Assembly: GCA_022777285.1 (NCBI GenBank)
Contig: JALFGN010000027.1
Coordinates: 22,510 to 86,509, forward strand
From: Blautia sp.
GTDB taxonomy: Bacteria > Bacillota > Clostridia > Lachnospirales > Lachnospiraceae
DNA: 64,000 nucleotides
Reading direction: 5' to 3'
Part shown: positions 21,008 to 32,367 of the stretch, piece by piece
How the letters are laid out: every line of letters starts with the position of its first letter
How positions within the stretch are numbered: position 1 is the stretch's first letter
The notes under the pieces: generated by a model
What the model was told of the DNA's origin: nothing
The model's database searches: none
Seen by the model: the letters and a program-made list of their open reading frames with translations, nothing else
Translations under genes and position numbers: made by a program

Positions 21008-21802
21008 ATGGAAAAGTTAAATGTCGCAATTGCAGATGACAATGAAAAAATGTTGGATTTACTGGAAAACCTCATAAATGAAGATAAAGAATTGGAATTG
21101 GTTGGGCATGCCAACAATGGCGCTGATATATATGATATTATCAAAGAAAAAGAACCGGATGTCGTACTTTTGGATATTATTATGCCGAAAGTAGATGGAC
21201 TGAGCGTCATGGAACGGGTAGGTCGCGATGGAAATATTAAGAAACATCCAGCCTTTATTGTGATTTCTGCAGTAGGAAAGGAACAGATCACAGAAGACGC
21301 TTTTAATCTTGGAGCAAATTATTATGTGCTGAAACCGTTTGACAATAAAATGTTGCTTTCAAGAATCAAGCATATCCGGCAGATGAAAGAGGGAAAAACG
21401 AGAGAAAGCAGAACCGTGAATGCTTATGAAGATAAAACCACTTATTTTGAAAGAAATCTGGAAGCTGATGTGACAAATATCATTCATGAAATTGGTGTAC
21501 CGGCTCATATTAAAGGGTATCAATATCTGAGAGATGCGATTATCCTTTCTGTAAATGACATGGAAATGCTCAATTCTATCACAAAGATTTTGTATCCGAC
21601 CATTGCGAAGAAACATCAGACGACACCCAGTCGGGTGGAACGGGCAATCCGTCATGCGATTGAAGTGGCATGGAGCAGAGGAAAAATGGATACGATTGAT
21701 GAATTATTCGGATATACGGTCAGCACAGGAAAAGGAAAACCTACAAATTCGGAATTTATTGCATTGATTGCAGATAAAATCAGACTCGAATACAAAAAAT
21801 AA
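21008..21802 (+). CDS. spo0A: Sporulation transcription factor Spo0A
   Basis: Receiver domain plus C-terminal DNA-binding domain [23 protein letters not shown]; follows spoIVB; ATG 21008 after GGAGG. Confidence 0.97.
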   Translation: MEKLNVAIADDNEKMLDLLENLINEDKELELVGHANNGADIYDIIKEKEPDVVLLDIIMPKVDGLSVMERVGRDGNIKKHPAFIVISAVGKEQITEDAFNLGANYYVLKPFDNKMLLSRIKHIRQMKEGKTRESRTVNAYEDKTTYFERNLEADVTNIIHEIGVPAHIKGYQYLRDAIILSVNDMEMLNSITKILYPTIAKKHQTTPSRVERAIRHAIEVAWSRGKMDTIDELFGYTVSTGKGKPTNSEFIALIADKIRLEYKK

Positions 21803-21869
21803 CTTTCCTTGAAGAAAAAATTAGGGTATAATCACTTTGTAGAGACATCGGATGAAGGAGGGTATTTCC

Positions 21870-23312
21870 GTGAAAAAAATTTTATTTGTGGCTTCAGAAG
21901 CAGTTCCGTTTGTTAAGACAGGGGGTCTTGCAGATGTTGTAGGGGCACTGCCGAAATGCTTTGATAAAAAAGAATTTGATGTAAGAGTGATTATCCCCAA
22001 ATATATGTGCATGAAGGACGAGTATAAGGAGCAGCTTCAGTACATGACCCATTTTTATATGGATATTGGATACCGTCGTGAATATGTGGGAATCATGCAG
22101 ATGGTTTACGAAGGAATCCAGTTTTATTTTATTGATAATGAATATTATTTCTCCGGTTATCAGCCATACGGGGATATTCGTTTTGATATTGAGAAATTTT
22201 CTTATTTCTCCAAGGCAGCTTTATCCATTCTTCCTGTGATTGATTTCAGACCGGATCTTATTCACTGTCATGACTGGCAGACCGGATTGGTTCCTGTATA
22301 TCTGAAAGACCGTTTCCAGGATGGGCCATTTTATCAGGGAATCAAAACCGTTATGACGATACATAATCTGAAATTCCAGGGAACCTGGGATGTTAAGACG
22401 ATCCGGGATCTGACAGGACTTCCTGCTTACTATTTCACGCCGGATAAACTGGAAGCATATAAAGATGCCAATCTTTTAAAAGGCGGTCTTGTATATGCAG
22501 ATGCGATCACAACGGTCAGCAATACTTATGCAGAAGAAATCAAAACAGAATTTTACGGAGAAGGACTGGATGGTCTTATGAGAGCCCGTGCGCATGATCT
22601 GCGCGGAATCGTAAATGGAATTGATTATGATGAATACAATCCGGAGACAGATAAATGGCTGGCGAAAAATTATAATGCCAAGAATTTCCGTAAAGAAAAA
22701 GTAAAAAATAAGACAGACCTGCAAAAAGAACTGGGACTGAAGCAGGATCCGAAAGCTATGATGATCGGTATTGTATCAAGACTGACGGATCAGAAGGGAT
22801 TTGACCTGATTGCTTATGTAATGGATGAGTTGTGTCAGGACAACATTCAGCTGGTGGTTCTTGGAACTGGGGAAGAACGTTATGAAAATATGTTCCGCCA
22901 TTTTGCATGGAAGTATCAGGAAAAAGTTTCTGCCAATATATTTTATGATAATTCTCTGTCGCACAGAATCTATGCTTCCTGTGACGCATTTTTGATGCCG
23001 TCTCTGTTTGAGCCTTGCGGGCTGAGTCAGCTTATGAGTCTTCGTTATGGAACCATTCCGATTGTACGTGAGACCGGCGGACTGAAAGATACGGTAGAAC
23101 CATACAATGAGTATGAAAGCACAGGAACCGGCTTCAGTTTTAAAAATTACAATGCACATGAAATGCTGTCTGTTGTTCGTTATGCAGAATCCGTTTACTA
23201 TAATAAGAAACGGGAATGGAATAAACTGGTAGATCGGGCCATGGCAAAAGATTATTCCTGGAAAAATTCATCAAAACAGTATGAAGAAATGTATACCTGG
23301 CTGATTGGATAA
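21870..23312 (+). CDS. glgA: Glycogen synthase (ADP-glucose type)
   Basis: [61 protein letters not shown] 21870 after AAGGAGGG. Confidence 0.95.
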   Translation: MKKILFVASEAVPFVKTGGLADVVGALPKCFDKKEFDVRVIIPKYMCMKDEYKEQLQYMTHFYMDIGYRREYVGIMQMVYEGIQFYFIDNEYYFSGYQPYGDIRFDIEKFSYFSKAALSILPVIDFRPDLIHCHDWQTGLVPVYLKDRFQDGPFYQGIKTVMTIHNLKFQGTWDVKTIRDLTGLPAYYFTPDKLEAYKDANLLKGGLVYADAITTVSNTYAEEIKTEFYGEGLDGLMRARAHDLRGIVNGIDYDEYNPETDKWLAKNYNAKNFRKEKVKNKTDLQKELGLKQDPKAMMIGIVSRLTDQKGFDLIAYVMDELCQDNIQLVVLGTGEERYENMFRHFAWKYQEKVSANIFYDNSLSHRIYASCDAFLMPSLFEPCGLSQLMSLRYGTIPIVRETGGLKDTVEPYNEYESTGTGFSFKNYNAHEMLSVVRYAESVYYNKKREWNKLVDRAMAKDYSWKNSSKQYEEMYTWLIG

Positions 23313-23327
23313 TTGTATAGAGGAAAT

Positions 23328-23362
23328 AAAAAACGGATGGCTTTTGGCACATCCGTTTTTTA
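23328..23362. terminator. Bidirectional terminator between glgA and hppA
   Basis: ataaaaaacggatggcttttggcacatccgttttttat. Confidence 0.85.
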
Positions 23363-23366
23363 TTTG

Positions 23367-25331
23367 CTATAGAAACAGGGGTGTGAAAACAACTGCAACG
23401 ATCGTCATTAATTTGATCAGAATATTGATGGAAGGGCCGGAGGTATCTTTAAAGGGGTCCCCTACTGTGTCACCAACGACAGCAGCTTTGTGGGCAGAAC
23501 TGCCTTTTCCGCCATGGGTTCCTTCTTCGATATATTTTTTGGCATTATCCCAGGCACCACCGGAGTTCGCCATGAAAATAGCCATAAGAACGCCTGTTAC
23601 AAGAGAACCTGCCAGAAGACCTCCAAGAGCCGCAGGACCCAGAAGCAATCCGCACAGCAAAGGAGCAGCAACGGCCATAATACCGGGAATCAGCATTTCT
23701 TTCAGCGCGGCCTGTGTGGAAATCTGTACACAGGAAGAATAATCCGGTTTGCCGCTTCCTTCCATAATTCCCGGAATGGTACGGAACTGCCTGCGGACTT
23801 CTTCGATCATTTTATTGGCAGCACGGGATACAGAATCCATAGTAAGGGCAGAAAACAGGAAAGGAAGCATACCACCCAGGAAAAGACCGACAATTACCTG
23901 GGGGCTGAGAATATCGATGGCATCCAGACCAACTGCTTCTGCATAAGAAACAAAAAGTGCCAGTGCGGTAAGTGCAGCAGAGCCGATTGCAAAACCTTTC
24001 CCCATAGCCGCGGTTGTGTTACCAACGGAGTCCAGTTTGTCGGTTATGTTACGCACCGATTTGTCAAGACCTGCCATTTCCGCAATCCCTCCCGCATTAT
24101 CCGCAATGGGACCATATGCATCAATGGCAATCGTGATGCCTGCAGTGGAGAGCATACCTACAGCAGAAAGGGCAATACCATATAATCCACAGAAATAGTA
24201 AGAGGACAGAATACCGACAGCAATAAAGAAAATTGGAAGCATGGTAGAGCGCATACCTACGGAAAGACCGCTTATAATGGTAGTGGCAGAACCGGTTTCT
24301 GATTGATCGGCGATTTTCTGAACTGGCCGGAAATTTCCGGAAGTATAATATTCTGTAGTAATTCCAATCAGAAGACCAACGACCAGACCACTGATAATTG
24401 CCAGAGCAGCGTTAAAATTTTGGAAAAATACGTAACTCAGAAGAAAAGAAAGAATAAGCACTACAATGCTTGAGCCATAAGTGCCTGCCTTTAGTGCTTT
24501 GCCAGGATCTGCATTACTGCTGGCCTTTACAAGAAAAGTGCCGGCAATCGATGCGAGGATTCCAAGTGCAGCCAGAAGCAGAGGGAAGATAGCACCGGAA
24601 GTCTGAAAGTAGATAAAACCAAGTGTAATAGCAGAAATCAGAGAACCTGCATAGGATTCAAATAAGTCCGCACCCATACCGGCCACGTCGCCTACATTAT
24701 CACCGACATTGTCAGCAATGACAGCCGGGTTTCTGGGATCATCTTCCGGGATTCCGGCCTCTACTTTTCCCACAAGATCAGCACCCACATCGGCAGCCTT
24801 TGTATAAATACCGCCTCCTACACGGGCAAATAGTGCAATCGAAGAAGCACCCAGTCCAAAGCCGGAAATAATACCGGGATCTTTTGTAAACAGATACACG
24901 ATACTTACGCCAAGAAGCCCAAGACCGGTTACGCACATACCCATAACAGAACCACCGGAGAAGGCAATCGACAGAGCTTTTGACATGCCGGACTCACCGG
25001 CTGCTCCTGCTGTGCGAACATTGGCTCTGGTCGCTACCTGCATGCCGCAAAAACCTGCAATAGACGAAAACAAAGCCCCCAGAAGGAATGCAAAAGCAGT
25101 CATCCAGCTGTTTAAAGAGATACCGAGAAGAATAAAAAGAATTGCTGCAAAGAAAATCAAAATCCGGTACTCGGCAAAAAGAAAAGCCTGGGCACCTTCG
25201 TGAATGTAGGAAGCGATTTCCTGCATTCTTGCATTTCCTGCTTTTTGCTTATGAATATCACGAACCAGACAAAAAGCAAACAGAAGTGCTGCTGCACCGA
25301 TACATGGTGCAAGATAAATCAGTTTTTCCAT
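23367..25331 (-). CDS. hppA: Membrane-bound ion-translocating pyrophosphatase
   Basis: [74 protein letters not shown]. Confidence 0.96.
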   Translation of the reverse strand: MEKLIYLAPCIGAAALLFAFCLVRDIHKQKAGNARMQEIASYIHEGAQAFLFAEYRILIFFAAILFILLGISLNSWMTAFAFLLGALFSSIAGFCGMQVATRANVRTAGAAGESGMSKALSIAFSGGSVMGMCVTGLGLLGVSIVYLFTKDPGIISGFGLGASSIALFARVGGGIYTKAADVGADLVGKVEAGIPEDDPRNPAVIADNVGDNVGDVAGMGADLFESYAGSLISAITLGFIYFQTSGAIFPLLLAALGILASIAGTFLVKASSNADPGKALKAGTYGSSIVVLILSFLLSYVFFQNFNAALAIISGLVVGLLIGITTEYYTSGNFRPVQKIADQSETGSATTIISGLSVGMRSTMLPIFFIAVGILSSYYFCGLYGIALSAVGMLSTAGITIAIDAYGPIADNAGGIAEMAGLDKSVRNITDKLDSVGNTTAAMGKGFAIGSAALTALALFVSYAEAVGLDAIDILSPQVIVGLFLGGMLPFLFSALTMDSVSRAANKMIEEVRRQFRTIPGIMEGSGKPDYSSCVQISTQAALKEMLIPGIMAVAAPLLCGLLLGPAALGGLLAGSLVTGVLMAIFMANSGGAWDNAKKYIEEGTHGGKGSSAHKAAVVGDTVGDPFKDTSGPSINILIKLMTIVAVVFTPLFL

Positions 25332-25557
25332 AATTCTCCTTTCCTTACAAAAAATTTTGTCGGCAAATCTTTTGTAATGTAAAAATTATATAGTTTATGG
25401 TTACATTATACAGGAAAGACGTCAAGAAACCATCAAATATATATCAAAAAAATGAAGTTTTTAAGAAAATGCTTTCGGAGTGGTCTGTCTGAGCGTTGAA
25501 AAGCGAATCGCGGAACAGTATAATGGGGATAGAAAGAACGGACAGGAGGAAAATTGT

Positions 25558-26343
25558 GTGAATGAACAGACCAGATACGAAATTATGAAGAACCGGGAAC
25601 TGCTGAAAGGATATCAGATCAGTGACGTAGGAGCAGAGGCTACAGATCAGGAACAGAAGCTTTTGCCTGTTTCGAGTATGAAAAAGAAAACAGGAAAACG
25701 GGAGATTTTATTGCCGACAGATTTTGAAAATCTGCAAATTTCAGCAGATTTAAGAACATTGTTTGCAGTGAGAAAGAGCAGGAGAACCTATGCACAGGAT
25801 GCCGTTACGCAAAGGGAATTATCTTTTCTGTTATGGGCCAGTCAGGGAATCCGAAAATTTCCGGAAGATCAGAGACAGATTACGTTCCGAACGGTTCCTT
25901 CGGCCGGCTCCAGACATCCTTTTGAAACGTATTTGTTTGTAAATCATGTGGAGGGGCTGAAAAAAGGAATTTATCATTATCTCCCGGAAGTACATGGACT
26001 GGAAGTATATGAAGACAGGGAAGATTTCAGCAAAGAACTGACACAGGCACTTTGTGGACAGAAATTTGCAGCAGAAGCGCCGGTTTTGTTTGTGTGGAGT
26101 GCTTTGCCTTACCGGACGGAGTGGAGATATGGAAAGAAAGCTGCAAAATATATCCTTCTGGATGCAGGGCATGTATGCGAAAATCTTTATCTTGCCTGTG
26201 AGACAATCGGATGCGGAACCTGTGCGATTGGTTCTTATGATCAGGAAGGAATGGATGAACTTCTGGGATTTATGCCAGGTCCTTCCGCAGAAAGAGAATA
26301 TGAGTGTGTGGTATATGCGGCACCGGTAGGAAAACGAAAATAG
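25558..26343 (+). CDS. SagB/ThcOx family nitroreductase-like oxidoreductase
   Basis: SRRTYAQDAVTQRELSFLLWASQGIR, TVPSAGSRHPFETYLFV, DAGHVCENLYLACETIGCGTCAIG; GTG start after GGAGG. Confidence 0.85.
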   Translation: MNEQTRYEIMKNRELLKGYQISDVGAEATDQEQKLLPVSSMKKKTGKREILLPTDFENLQISADLRTLFAVRKSRRTYAQDAVTQRELSFLLWASQGIRKFPEDQRQITFRTVPSAGSRHPFETYLFVNHVEGLKKGIYHYLPEVHGLEVYEDREDFSKELTQALCGQKFAAEAPVLFVWSALPYRTEWRYGKKAAKYILLDAGHVCENLYLACETIGCGTCAIGSYDQEGMDELLGFMPGPSAEREYECVVYAAPVGKRK

Positions 26344-26435
26344 TCAGGCAGGTATAAAAAAAGCATCTCTCGGTATACTAACCCTGTGACAAAAAAGGCA
26401 GAAGCTCTGCCATACAGAAACAGGAGGTAAATGTC

Positions 26436-26621
26436 ATGACAGAATTATCGGTACTTGATTTGCAGAACCTGCGTCATCTGATTGGAGGATTCGATACTAC
26501 ACACTGTAAAATGCAGGATTATGCGAATGAATCCCAGGACCCTCAGGTAAAGCAGTTTTTTCAGAAATCAGCCCAGTCGGCCATGGAATCAAAACAGCAG
26601 CTTATGAAATTTCTGCAGTAG
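26436..26621 (+). CDS. Small CotF-like spore coat protein
   Basis: 61 aa: LRHLIGGFDTTHCKMQDYANESQDPQVKQFFQKSAQSAMESKQQL; RBS ggaggt. Confidence 0.65.
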   Translation: MTELSVLDLQNLRHLIGGFDTTHCKMQDYANESQDPQVKQFFQKSAQSAMESKQQLMKFLQ

Positions 26622-26637
26622 GAGGGAGGAAAGCAAG

Positions 26638-26895
26638 ATGACAGAAAAAACAATGGTAGCAGATACTCTGGTAGGAATAAACGGGGAATTGGTACGCTAT
26701 GGAGAAATGATTTCCCAGACGGAGAATCCTCAGTTAAAACAGATGTTGAAACAGATGCGTAATCAGTGCGAAATGTCACAGGAGGAAATCTATCAGATTG
26801 CAAGAGCAAAGAGTTATTATGTACCGGCTGAAAAAGCCAGCCAGGAAGAAATTACCCATGTAAAATCCGTTCTTACACAGATGGAGACACGATAA
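26638..26895 (+). CDS. CotF-like spore coat protein
   Basis: 85 aa helical: NGELVRYGEMISQTENPQLKQMLKQMRNQCEMSQEEIYQIARAKSYYVPAEKA. Confidence 0.72.
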   Translation: MTEKTMVADTLVGINGELVRYGEMISQTENPQLKQMLKQMRNQCEMSQEEIYQIARAKSYYVPAEKASQEEITHVKSVLTQMETR

Positions 26896-27107
26896 AAAAA
26901 CTTCAGGCTGCTGCTTTTGGCAGCCTGAAGAACCATAAGATGCCGGACACCGGAGCAGTAACAGGATGTCGAAAAAGCCGGGACTTTGCGATGGGCTTTC
27001 ATTGACTTTTTAGGGGATATCCCTCATAATGAGAATACAACAGCAATTCAGAACGTTCTGTCTTTTTTCATGCAGCAGTCTGCTGCCAAAATCCCGCAAA
27101 ATAGCAG

Positions 27108-27136
27108 TTGACAATTGAATAAAAGTATAATATGAT
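27108..27136 (+). promoter_or_regulatory. SigmaA-type promoter of recA
   Basis: TTGACA - 17 nt - TATGAT. Confidence 0.7.
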
Positions 27137-27149
27137 GTTAACAGTGAAA

Positions 27150-27163
27150 CGAACATTCGTTCG
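27150..27163. promoter_or_regulatory. LexA/DinR SOS box upstream of recA
   Basis: CGAACATTCGTTCG matches Gram-positive CGAAC-N4-GTTCG. Confidence 0.9.
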
Positions 27164-27195
27164 TATATGGCCAGAATGAGAAAAAGGAGTAAAAC

Positions 27196-28269
27196 ATGGT
27201 AAAAGAAGATAAATTAAAAGCTTTGGATGCAGCTTTGGGACAAATTGAAAAGCAGTTTGGAAAAGGTTCTGTCATGAAACTGGGAGAGTCAAATGTCAAT
27301 ATGAACGTGGAATCCGTTCCAACCGGTTCCCTCAGTCTTGATATTGCACTTGGACTGGGTGGTGTACCAAAGGGAAGAATCATTGAAATCTATGGACCGG
27401 AATCCAGTGGTAAAACGACAGTAGCCCTTCATATGGTGGCAGAGGTTCAGAAAAGAGGCGGAATTGCCGGGTTTATTGATGCAGAACATGCATTGGATCC
27501 GGTATATGCCAAGAATATAGGCGTGGATATTGATAATCTGTACATATCCCAGCCGGATAATGGAGAACAGGCAATGGAGATCACAGAGACGATGGTACGT
27601 TCCGGTGCAGTGGATATTGTGATTGTGGACTCGGTTGCTGCGCTTGTTCCAAAGGCTGAAATCGAAGGAGATATGGGAGATTCCCATGTAGGACTTCAGG
27701 CGCGTCTGATGTCCCAGGCACTGCGTAAACTGACGGCGGTAATCAGTAAATATAACTGTATTGTTATTTTTATCAATCAGCTTCGTGTGAAAATCGGTGT
27801 GATGTTTGGAAATCCTGAGACAACGACAGGTGGAAGAGCTCTGAAGTTCTATGCGTCTGTTCGTATGGATGTAAGAAGAATCGAAGCATTAAAGCAGGGC
27901 GGAGAAGTAATCGGAAACCGTACCAGAATCAAAGTGGTAAAAAATAAAGTGGCACCTCCTTTTAAAGAGGCTGAGTTTGATATTATGTTTGGAAAAGGAA
28001 TTTCAAAAGAAGGAGATATCCTTGACCTTGCCGCAAATCTGGGAGTTATTGTAAAAAGTGGTGCCTGGTATGCCTATAAAGATGCAAAAATCGGCCAGGG
28101 TCGGGAAAATGCAAAGCAGTATTTAAGAGATAATCCGGAAATTATGGCAGAAGTGGAAGCGCAGGTACGTGAGAAATACGGACTTGGACAGGAGAAAGAT
28201 CAAAAGACAGAAGATGAAAAAAATGCAGATAAGAAAACTGCTGGAAAAGAAAATCCGGTGAAAGCGTGA
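27196..28269 (+). CDS. recA: Recombinase RecA
   Basis: [50 protein letters not shown]. Confidence 0.98.
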   Translation: MVKEDKLKALDAALGQIEKQFGKGSVMKLGESNVNMNVESVPTGSLSLDIALGLGGVPKGRIIEIYGPESSGKTTVALHMVAEVQKRGGIAGFIDAEHALDPVYAKNIGVDIDNLYISQPDNGEQAMEITETMVRSGAVDIVIVDSVAALVPKAEIEGDMGDSHVGLQARLMSQALRKLTAVISKYNCIVIFINQLRVKIGVMFGNPETTTGGRALKFYASVRMDVRRIEALKQGGEVIGNRTRIKVVKNKVAPPFKEAEFDIMFGKGISKEGDILDLAANLGVIVKSGAWYAYKDAKIGQGRENAKQYLRDNPEIMAEVEAQVREKYGLGQEKDQKTEDEKNADKKTAGKENPVKA

Positions 28270-28273
28270 GAAT

Positions 28274-28894
28274 ATGCTGGTCACACAAATACAGGCTGTA
28301 ACGAAACAGAAATACAGAGTGGTGATAGAAGGACAGCCCGCCTTTGTTCTATACAAAGGCGAGCTGTTCCGCTATAAAATAAAAGAAGGGGAAGAACTTC
28401 CCCTGGCGGTATATCAGGAACTGACAGAAAAAGTTCTGAAGAAAAGGGCAACCCTTCGGGCAATGCATATCCTGGAACGATCTGATAAAACAAAAGCAGA
28501 ACTGGAAAGAAAACTGGTACAAAGTGAATATCCCCAGGCTGCGGTAGATGCTGCACTGGCTTATGTGGAATCGTTTGGATATATCAATGACAAGCGGTAT
28601 GCACAGCGGTATATTGAAGCCGGAAAAGAGAGGAAGGGGAAAGCAAGACTGAAAATGGAACTTGCCCGGAAGGGAATTTCGGATTCTGTAATTGAAGAAG
28701 CGCTGGAAGAAGCAGAATTCACAGATGCCCGAAATGTAATTCGGGAAATAATGGAGAAGAAGCGAAAAGGAAGCGGTTTTTTCGACGAAAAAGAAAAAAG
28801 ACGTTTGTATGCTTTCTTTCAACGAAAAGGTTTCTCTTCGGCGGATATCTTGGCTGTAATCCGGGAAGAGGAACAAAAAGAAGAAGAATTTTAG
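28274..28894 (+). CDS. recX: Regulatory protein RecX
   Basis: Follows recA; ILERSDKTKAELERKL...AAVDAALAYVESFGYINDKRYAQRYIE. Confidence 0.92.
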   Translation: MLVTQIQAVTKQKYRVVIEGQPAFVLYKGELFRYKIKEGEELPLAVYQELTEKVLKKRATLRAMHILERSDKTKAELERKLVQSEYPQAAVDAALAYVESFGYINDKRYAQRYIEAGKERKGKARLKMELARKGISDSVIEEALEEAEFTDARNVIREIMEKKRKGSGFFDEKEKRRLYAFFQRKGFSSADILAVIREEEQKEEEF

Positions 28895-28947
28895 CATAAA
28901 ATTCGACAGATTATACATATATAGGCGATTTTTAAATTGGTTTTATG

Positions 28948-28976
28948 TTGACTTTTTATTAAAAACAGTATAAAAT
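28948..28976 (+). promoter_or_regulatory. SigmaA-type promoter of rny
   Basis: TTGACT - 17 nt - TAAAAT. Confidence 0.65.
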
Positions 28977-29023
28977 TATACTGTTGTATTTGTACAATGA
29001 AAATTTAATAAGGAGGTGCTCCT

Positions 29024-30583
29024 GTGGTAAGCTATGTAATAACTGCAATTGTTGCTGTGTTAATTACATTACTGATTGCAGTTCCTGTTACTGCAAGTAT
29101 TTCTGTAAAGAAAAAGACAGAAAAAGATGCAGAGACGATTGGGACTGCGGAAGTAAAAGCACGCGGCATTATAGATGATGCACTGAAGACTGCGGAAACG
29201 AAAAAGCGCGAAGCTCTTTTGGAAGCAAAAGAAGAAAATCTCCGTACAAAAAATGAAATGGAGAAAGAGTCAAAAGAGAGACGGGCAGAACTGCAGAAAT
29301 ATGAAAAGCGTGTGGTTTCCAGAGAAGAAGCTTTGGATAAAAAAGCAGATGCTCTTGAGAGGCGGGAAGCAGATTATTCGGCAAAAGAAGCAGAACTCAA
29401 GAAGAAAGAAAAGAAAGTCGACGAATTACATGACCAGAGAGTACAGGAACTGGAGAGAATCTCCGGTCTTACCTCCGAACAAGCAAAAGATTATTTGTTA
29501 AAAACTGTTGAAGACGAAGTAAAAACTGACACTGCCAAGCTTTATAAAGAACTGGAAAGTAAGGCAAGAGAAGAAGCCGATAAAAAGGCGAAAGAGTATG
29601 TAGTAACTGCAATTCAGAAGTGTGCAGCAGATCATGTGGCAGAGGCTACCATTTCTGTAGTGCAGCTCCCAAGCGATGAAATGAAAGGACGTATTATCGG
29701 TAGAGAGGGACGTAATATCCGTACATTGGAAACATTAACGGGTGTGGATTTGATTATTGATGATACACCGGAAGCAGTCGTGCTTTCCGGATTTGACCCA
29801 ATCAGACGTGAAGTAGCACGTATCGCATTGGAAAAACTGATTGTGGACGGACGAATCCATCCGGCCAGAATCGAAGAAATGGTGGAAAAAGCACAAAAAG
29901 AAGTAGAAACCATGATGAGAGAAGAAGGAGAAGCGGCTGCACTTGAAGTAGGAGTGCATGGTATTCATCCGGAATTGATCCGTCTGCTGGGACGTATGAA
30001 ATTCCGCTCCAGTTACGGACAGAATGCATTGAAGCATTCAATCGAAGTGGCACAGCTTGCCGGTCTTCTTGCCGGTGAAGTTGGGACAGACATACGCATG
30101 GCAAAACGTGCCGGTCTGTTGCATGACATTGGAAAATCCATCGACCATGAAGTGGAAGGTTCCCATATTCAAATCGGTGCTGACTTATGTAGAAAATATA
30201 AAGAGTCCCAGTTGGTGATCAATGCCGTGGAATCCCATCACGGTGATGTAGAACCTACTTCGCTGGTGGCTTGTCTTGTTCAGGCTGCAGATGCAATTTC
30301 AGCAGCAAGACCTGGTGCAAGAAGAGAAACTTTAGAAACATATACCAACAGATTAAAACAATTAGAAGACATAACAAATTCCTTTAAGGGAGTTGAAAAA
30401 TCTTTTGCTATTCAGGCAGGTAGAGAAATTCGTGTAATGGTACTTCCAGATCATGTAAATGACAATGATATGGTACTGTTGGCACGTGATATTTCCAAAC
30501 AGATCGAAGCGGAACTGGAATATCCGGGACAGATTAAGGTAAGTGTAATTCGTGAAAGCCGCGTAGTTGATTACGCAAAATAA
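29024..30583 (+). CDS. rny: Ribonuclease Y
   Basis: N-terminal TM, coiled coil, KH domain [48 protein letters not shown] start after AGGAGG. Confidence 0.97.
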   Translation: MVSYVITAIVAVLITLLIAVPVTASISVKKKTEKDAETIGTAEVKARGIIDDALKTAETKKREALLEAKEENLRTKNEMEKESKERRAELQKYEKRVVSREEALDKKADALERREADYSAKEAELKKKEKKVDELHDQRVQELERISGLTSEQAKDYLLKTVEDEVKTDTAKLYKELESKAREEADKKAKEYVVTAIQKCAADHVAEATISVVQLPSDEMKGRIIGREGRNIRTLETLTGVDLIIDDTPEAVVLSGFDPIRREVARIALEKLIVDGRIHPARIEEMVEKAQKEVETMMREEGEAAALEVGVHGIHPELIRLLGRMKFRSSYGQNALKHSIEVAQLAGLLAGEVGTDIRMAKRAGLLHDIGKSIDHEVEGSHIQIGADLCRKYKESQLVINAVESHHGDVEPTSLVACLVQAADAISAARPGARRETLETYTNRLKQLEDITNSFKGVEKSFAIQAGREIRVMVLPDHVNDNDMVLLARDISKQIEAELEYPGQIKVSVIRESRVVDYAK

Positions 30584-30598
30584 TAACAGGAAAAGCAG

Positions 30599-30650
30599 CA
30601 GCAACAAAAATCAGCAGAATTTTATTTTCTGATTTTGTTGCTGTTTTTTT
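30599..30650 (+). terminator. Rho-independent terminator after rny
   Basis: cagcaacaaaaatcag...ctgattttgttgctgttttttt. Confidence 0.88.
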
Positions 30651-30691
30651 GTTCTGGTAAAAAAACGGAAGGCATAGATTGTAATGGGTGA

Positions 30692-31270
30692 ATGGAATCT
30701 ATGAATAAATATCTTCGGATTTTTTTTCTCCTGTTTCTGATTGGATTTACAGGGGGTGTTTTGTGCAGCAACTACCTGCGGGTTTCAGCAGGATATGATA
30801 CGAGTCTTCTTGGAATTTATATGGCAGGACAAGGGACAGAAACTATTTTACAGTCTCAGTTGTTTGGATATTTACTGAAGAAACGGGGAAGATGGTTTCT
30901 GTTTTATTTTATCAGCGGTATGACTCCCTTTGGAGTCCCTCTGGTCTGGGGCGGGATTTTGTGGCTGGCTTTTCTGGCAGGAAATCTGATGACTGCTTTT
31001 TTATTGGAATATGGTCTGGCAGGAATTTTGACGGGGATCATTTGTCTTTTTCCACAAGGACTTTTTTATTTACCGGCAGTTTTTTTGCTCTTCTTTTTTG
31101 TTCTGCAGATGAGTCAGAAATTCTGGCAGACACAGGGCAGAGTACGGGAGAATTATGGAGCCTATTTCTTTTTTATGACAGGTATTTTTGTAATTTTTCT
31201 TCTTGGGATTTTTATGGAAAGTTATGTAAACCAAAAGGTGCTGCATTATGTGGCACAGCATCGACTGTGA
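30692..31270 (+). CDS. spoIIM: Stage II sporulation protein M-like membrane protein
   Basis: Multi-TM, FISGMTPFGVP...LEYGLAGILTGIICLFPQGLFYLPA; adjacent to xerD as is common in Clostridia. Confidence 0.7.
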   Translation: MESMNKYLRIFFLLFLIGFTGGVLCSNYLRVSAGYDTSLLGIYMAGQGTETILQSQLFGYLLKKRGRWFLFYFISGMTPFGVPLVWGGILWLAFLAGNLMTAFLLEYGLAGILTGIICLFPQGLFYLPAVFLLFFFVLQMSQKFWQTQGRVRENYGAYFFFMTGIFVIFLLGIFMESYVNQKVLHYVAQHRL

Positions 31271-31482
31271 AAAGTTCATAAAAAATTAACATATTTACAG
31301 TTACCATATCTGGTAGACATAAAATCATCGTTTTCGATATCTTGTGGAATGGAGCAGGAACCGTAAAAAATGTGTAAATACAGGGAAAAATAGGTTTGAT
31401 TTTTACCGGGAATGTGATATATAATCACTTTATGATTACGAGAGACAGAATCGTAAATATTGCAAAAGAGGGATAAGAGAGA

Positions 31483-32367
31483 ATGACATACGAGATAGAA
31501 GAGTTTATTGGTTATTTACATAACACCAAAGGCACTTCTAAAAATACAGAAGTTTCCTATGAACGGGATTTACGTAAACTGGAACAATTCTTAAGAAAGG
31601 AAGGGATTACAGAAGTGGAAGCGATCACGTCCACAAACCTGAATTCTTATATATTGTATATGGAGCGGGAGAAATTTGCCGCCTCATCCATTTCCCGGAG
31701 CATTGCCTCCATACGGGCGTTTTTCCAGTATTTCTGTCAGAAAGGTGTGCTTGAAAAAAATCCGGCGGATAGATTAAAGACACCCAAAATAGAAAAGAAA
31801 ATACCAGGTATTCTTTCTGTAGAAGAAGTGGATCTGCTGTTGAGCCAGCCGAAAGAAAATACAGTAAAAGGTGTACGGGATAAAGCTATGATGGAATTGT
31901 TATACGCCACTGGAATTCGAGTCAGTGAATTGATTGGATTGAAGATTCAGGATGTGAATCTGAAATTGAATTATATTACCTGCGATTCCAGTGAAAGGGA
32001 ACGTGCAATTCCATTTGGAAATACAGCCAGAAAAGCAGTGGAGACTTATATGATGAAGGACAGGGAGATCTTGCTGAAAGGAAAAGACAGTGATATTCTT
32101 TTTGTAAATTGTTCCGGAAACCCCATGAGCCGTCAGGGATTCTGGAAAGTGTTGAAAAATTATGCGTCTTCAGCAGGGATTCAGCAGGATATTACGCCTC
32201 ATACATTGCGTCATTCCTTTGCGGCGCATCTGGTGCAGAATGGTGCAGATCTCAGAAGTGTGCAGGAAATGCTGGGACATTCCGATATTTCAACGACACA
32301 GATTTATCTGAATATGAATGTCAATAAAATAAGGAATGTGTATATGAAAGCACATCCAAGAAAATAA
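31483..32367 (+). CDS. xerD: Tyrosine recombinase XerD-like
   Basis: LLYATGIRVSELIGLKIQDV ... HTLRHSFAAHLVQNGADLRSVQEMLGHSDISTTQIY. Confidence 0.92.
   Translation: MTYEIEEFIGYLHNTKGTSKNTEVSYERDLRKLEQFLRKEGITEVEAITSTNLNSYILYMEREKFAASSISRSIASIRAFFQYFCQKGVLEKNPADRLKTPKIEKKIPGILSVEEVDLLLSQPKENTVKGVRDKAMMELLYATGIRVSELIGLKIQDVNLKLNYITCDSSERERAIPFGNTARKAVETYMMKDREILLKGKDSDILFVNCSGNPMSRQGFWKVLKNYASSAGIQQDITPHTLRHSFAAHLVQNGADLRSVQEMLGHSDISTTQIYLNMNVNKIRNVYMKAHPRK

Noticed and set aside
27049-27060. CAGAACGTTCTG as a second LexA box upstream of recA
   Set aside because: Gram-positive SOS boxes need GAAC-N4-GTTC; here the half-sites are directly fused with no 4-nt spacer.
26967-28908. Other TGTCGAA/TTCGACA heptamers (26967-26973 and 28902-28908) as Spo0A boxes
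   Set aside because: A 7-mer on two strands is expected several times by chance in 64 kb; without a sporulation link they are not supported.
31483-32367. XerD-like recombinase as the integrase of a mobile element
   Set aside because: It sits next to spoIIM in a normal clostridial core context, with no attachment-site duplication, phage or conjugation genes nearby.
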